Below are positions 61,561 through 64,000 of a DNA stretch of 64,000 bases, in pieces. Source of the DNA: Terebella lapidaria (lineage: Eukaryota; Annelida; Polychaeta; Terebellida; Terebellidae); assembly GCA_949152475.1 (NCBI GenBank), contig OX424560.1, forward strand, positions 20,213,106 through 20,277,105. Reading direction: 5' to 3'. The notes beneath the pieces are model-generated. The model ran no database searches and was not told the origin of the DNA. It saw only the letters and a list, made by a program, of their open reading frames with translations. The translations under genes were made by a program, and so were the position numbers. How positions within the stretch are numbered: position 1 is the first letter of the stretch; every line of letters starts with the position of its first letter.

Positions 61561-61697
61561 CCAAATAGTTTATCCAAAGACACACTGGCGTCATCAGGGG
61601 CAGACAGTGTGTTAAATACAGTTGTTTCTACTGTACACCTGATGGAATTAGTATACAACTGCCCAACAACCTATAAAAATAATTAGAAATCCGAAAC
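61466..61697 (+). repeat. PLE-associated repeat R, copy 6, joined to the PLE
   Basis: Starts AATGTAAGTATCAATC at the very point where PLE coding similarity begins on the other strand, and breaks off at AATCCGAAAC (61697). It is the same boundary seen at the solo copies, so R is a discrete unit. Confidence 0.85.
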
Positions 61698-61785
61698 TTC
61701 TAATGAATCAATGATTCATTCTCCATTATATTGAGGTCGCCTGAAATAACATGCCCAACTGGATCGTGTATGAACGGAGAGTTAA

Positions 61786-62671
61786 AGGCTAACTAGAGTG
61801 AAAAAATAACTTATTTTAGTTTAGTGTCAATATCAAAGACGGAAATCTGGGGATCATTTCTGTTTTTACAGAAATGAAATATCTTGAATAGTCACTATTT
61901 TACGGAGGTTTGTTTATGACATGTCCTATTGACCTTTCGATGTCATATGCAAATATGCAAATGAGCAATGATGACGTCATATGAGTCACTGAAAGATAAT
62001 GAGCTCATTGAAACCAGTACTGCACAATATTAAAGAGCATGAAAATAGTTTTTGTTCCACATAATGACTCCATACAGAAAATATTCAAATTTTGAATAAA
62101 TTTTGTTGGTGTCATGGCAACCAGAGCCGGAATATGGCCCATAGCAACCACGTTGCTATGGGGATTTTGTTGCTAACCACTGATTATTCCACATTATTAG
62201 GACCTCAACTTTTGTTACATTATAATCCTTTGTGAAAATGTTAAAAGAAAGGAGCACTTTCACATGTCCTAACAGGTCAATTGTCCATAGCAACCCACCC
62301 AACAACTGGTTGCTAAGGGGCGCTAGCTCTGATTGTGTAGCCTTGACAACATGCTGGCATAACAAAAGACTGACTATGCATTACCACAAAACATATCAGT
62401 CTCTATAGGAACCTTTATATACATTATAACCCTTGCATAAATGAGGTTTAGATAGCTAATCATAGTACCTGACTCATATGACGTCATGAATATCTAATTA
62501 TAATAATTAATGAGGTCCTGCAAATTGCTGATAGATTGGAAAAAAGTAATTCACGAAAATAGAAATATCTCAGCTTGTGATTGAGATTTTCAAGTTCTGT
62601 AAAAACCAAAATGATCAGGGAAACCATCTCCACGGTATAAGAACATAAAAATTATACACTCTAGTTAGACT
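61786..62671. mobile_element. TTAA-flanked inverted-repeat element K2
   Basis: 886 bp, flanked by TTAA (61782-61785 and 62672-62675). The ends are AGGCTAACTAGAGTG and, reversed, AGTCTAACTAGAGTG. No transposase. ATGCAAAT occurs twice (61947, 61955) and TGACGTCAT at 61972; a second TGACGTCAT lies at 62479. The centre has an X-box-like site at 62108 and CATAGCAACC / GTTGCTATGG motifs at 62141-62160 and 62284-62320. Same organisation and nearly the same length as K1, but with different terminal sequence. Confidence 0.85.
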
Positions 62672-62675
62672 TTAA

Positions 62676-63469
62676 TGCAAGTGCAGGAGGGTGTCACAAT
62701 CCGTTCTAAAGTTACAGCACTTTGAAGAATGAAATCGGCAAATTTGCTTTTTCAAAACAATTTAGCTAATTAGTATGCAAATGAGATATTCATGACGTCA
62801 TCAAGGGAAGCTGTTTTAATTAGGTACTTTGATATGTATTATTCATTCATTTAGTGTTATGATTATTCATCAAGACTTATTCCATACAGTTTTCGAAAAG
62901 AATAATCAGTGATTTCACGTTTTTTGTTGTTGTCACGGTAACCAGTGACCTGGTACGGCCCATAGCAACCCACTCAGAACAGGGTGTGCACAAATAAAAA
63001 TGGTGCCAAATTGAGCTCTATATTAATTCAATTCATGAATAATCAACAGAAAGTCTTTGGATAGGTTTACTTTGCAGTTAACGGGCATGGCAACCATGGG
63101 TAACTACAGCTATAGGGAACGACTGGTAACCATAGCAACAGTACAGTTTATGTGGATATTGATTATGTATGGTACATAGGCCTAATAATATGCACTAGGC
63201 AGATCGTCAGAACCTTCAATGAGAATCATTATATCATGTCTCAAAATATCCTAATTTGTTCCCCTCATGACGTCATGAATTCTCATTAGCATCTAATTTG
63301 CATGTAAATGAGTTGATAAAACTTTTCAAGTGGCTTCTGTAATGTAGTGCCGGAATGGCAGTTTCAAATGGCTGTAACTTTTGAACGGATTGTGATATTG
63401 ATATACCGTAAAAACCATTTTGCTCAGATCAATGAGATTTTTAATATAACTCAACATCATATTTGTACT
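62676..63469. mobile_element. Inverted-repeat element K3 (left end aberrant)
   Basis: The right end is GTACT then TTAA (63470-63473). The arms pair well from TCACAATCCGTTC (62695) against 63365-63405. The left terminus expected for the family is missing; the sequence abuts the K2 TTAA. Motifs: ATGCAAAT (62775), TGACGTCAT (62793 and 63268), ATTTGCAT (63296), X-box-like at 62929 and a full X-box consensus GTAACCATAGCAAC at 63126-63139. No ORF. Confidence 0.75.
63126..63139 (+). promoter_or_regulatory. X-box (RFX-type) consensus match
   Basis: GTAACCATAGCAAC fits the RFX X-box consensus GTNRCCATRGYAAC at all positions. It lies inside K3. No gene is seen nearby, so a promoter role is unproven. 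Confidence 0.5.
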
Positions 63470-63473
63470 TTAA

Positions 63474-63799
63474 TGCGTTTCGATTTGAAAGAACAATGAA
63501 ATCACGAGTGTTCTATGACGTGACAATGAAACGTCACGCGATTCAGCATCAGTAACATATAACCATACAGTAATAATAACGTCATAATACAAAGTATTTG
63601 ACGACCATGTGATCTGCATTGTTTATACTGTTTCCTAGCAACGCACATGTTTACGGGTCTTCTACTCAGTAGGAGAGGTCCTTGAGTACAATCAAAGATT
63701 GTAAGACGTTCTTGCAATCTTTGATACGAATTTACTTTAATTTACATGGGTTGGGTTTACAAATATTTCAGAATCATAAATTCATAGCATGTGATAAAA
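63474..63799. other. No recognisable feature
   Basis: AT-rich. It contains ACGTGACAATGAAACGTCACGCG, a loose inverted pair of GTGAC/GTCAC, at about 63518, and nothing coding. Confidence 0.4.
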
Positions 63800-63946
63800 A
63801 CAAAACCTGTTTCGTGTGTTTTCCAGCACGCGGGAAATATCTCATTCGAACTGGCGGAAGAACATCAGAAAGAATCTCTTGTATTCTTCCGCCAGTTCAA
63901 ACTCGATCTTTCCCGCGTGCTGGAAAACACACTCACCTAGTTTTGT
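63800..63946. repeat. Long near-perfect hairpin (foldback)
   Basis: Arms of 49 bases (63814-63862 and 63884-63932) pair with few mismatches: GTGTGTTTTCCAGCACGCGG, then a mismatch-containing middle, then GAACTGGCGGAAGAA. The loop is 21 bases. After a 7-base mismatch, ACAAAAC pairs again at 63800 and 63940. The stem is GC-rich in an AT-rich surrounding. It could be a solo MITE or a small-RNA precursor; no gene is attached. Confidence 0.9.
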
Positions 63947-64000
63947 CATTGTATTACATGATATATAGACGTGTTACGATATTTAATTGAAAGTGATACT

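Noticed and set aside
61466-61697. Hammerhead ribozyme in repeat R (Penelope-like elements often carry one)
   Set aside because: The reverse strand has CTGATGA, GTC and GAAAC in a circularly permuted order, but the flanking bases do not form the required three helices.
1-64000. tRNA, rRNA, CRISPR array, bacterial operon or prophage
   Set aside because: I found no A/B box pair or rRNA core sequence, no regularly spaced direct repeats, and no gene clusters with short spacing; the content is that of an animal genome.
1-64000. LTR retrotransposon or retroviral copy
   Set aside because: No gag, protease, integrase or LTR pair is visible; all RT sequence present is of LINE or Penelope type.

Overview
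The window reads as a stretch of a metazoan nuclear genome, probably a marine invertebrate (mollusc-like is my best guess, low confidence). It is AT-rich, without operons, rRNA, tRNA or CRISPR. It is packed with an L2-clade LINE, a second long LINE, a LINE remnant, an endonuclease-less Penelope-like element (PLE), decayed Tc1/mariner transposases and many short inverted-repeat DNA elements. I found no convincing host protein-coding exon in 64 kb; every ORF I can recognise belongs to a mobile element.

Layout. 1-23 kb is non-coding and consists of two ancient, diverged duplications: modules A-E twice (about 1.1-4.4 and 4.8-8.8 kb), then modules B-F-G-W twice (12.8-17.3 and 19.0-22.2 kb), with an extra B at 9.2-9.8 kb. 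25.9-30.05 kb is a minus-strand LINE whose 3' UTR is split by a TTAA-flanked inverted-repeat element (K1). 30.4-32.7 kb is a DNA element with another DNA element nested inside it. 33.75-36.83 kb is an L2-clade LINE with a typical L2-like 3' tail. 36.8-42 kb is a patchwork: PLE-associated repeat R, a TA-flanked MITE, a broken Tc1 transposase (minus), a 5'-truncated LINE (plus), a 77-bp direct repeat and an inverted pair of R. 42-53 kb carries the A, E, B and F modules again, all on the minus strand and in the same relative order, so it looks like an inverted counterpart of the left side. A 2.22-kb inverted-repeat transposon (47,891-50,110) sits inside the minus-strand E module. 53.2-54.1 kb is a second broken Tc1 transposase. 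55-59 kb holds AT-rich sequence, a TA-flanked MITE and a further minus-strand B-F copy. 59.6-61.7 kb is the PLE plus R. 61.8-63.5 kb holds two more K-type elements, and the window ends in a long near-perfect hairpin at 63.8-63.95 kb.

How the parts relate. The retroelements (LINEs, PLE) supply the only enzymes. The DNA elements are non-autonomous: they have termini and repeated binding-site-like motifs but no transposase. The most interesting structures are (1) the TTAA-flanked K elements, which share a symmetrical array of octamer (ATGCAAAT), CRE (TGACGTCA) and X-box/RFX-like motifs, and (2) the CACTGGG-ended transposon, which has a 6-bp TTGCAA duplication, a paralogous empty site in the same window, and arrays of the 12-mer GATGTAGGTAAC in both arms. 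Repeat similarities were judged by eye; boundaries given as module edges are approximate.
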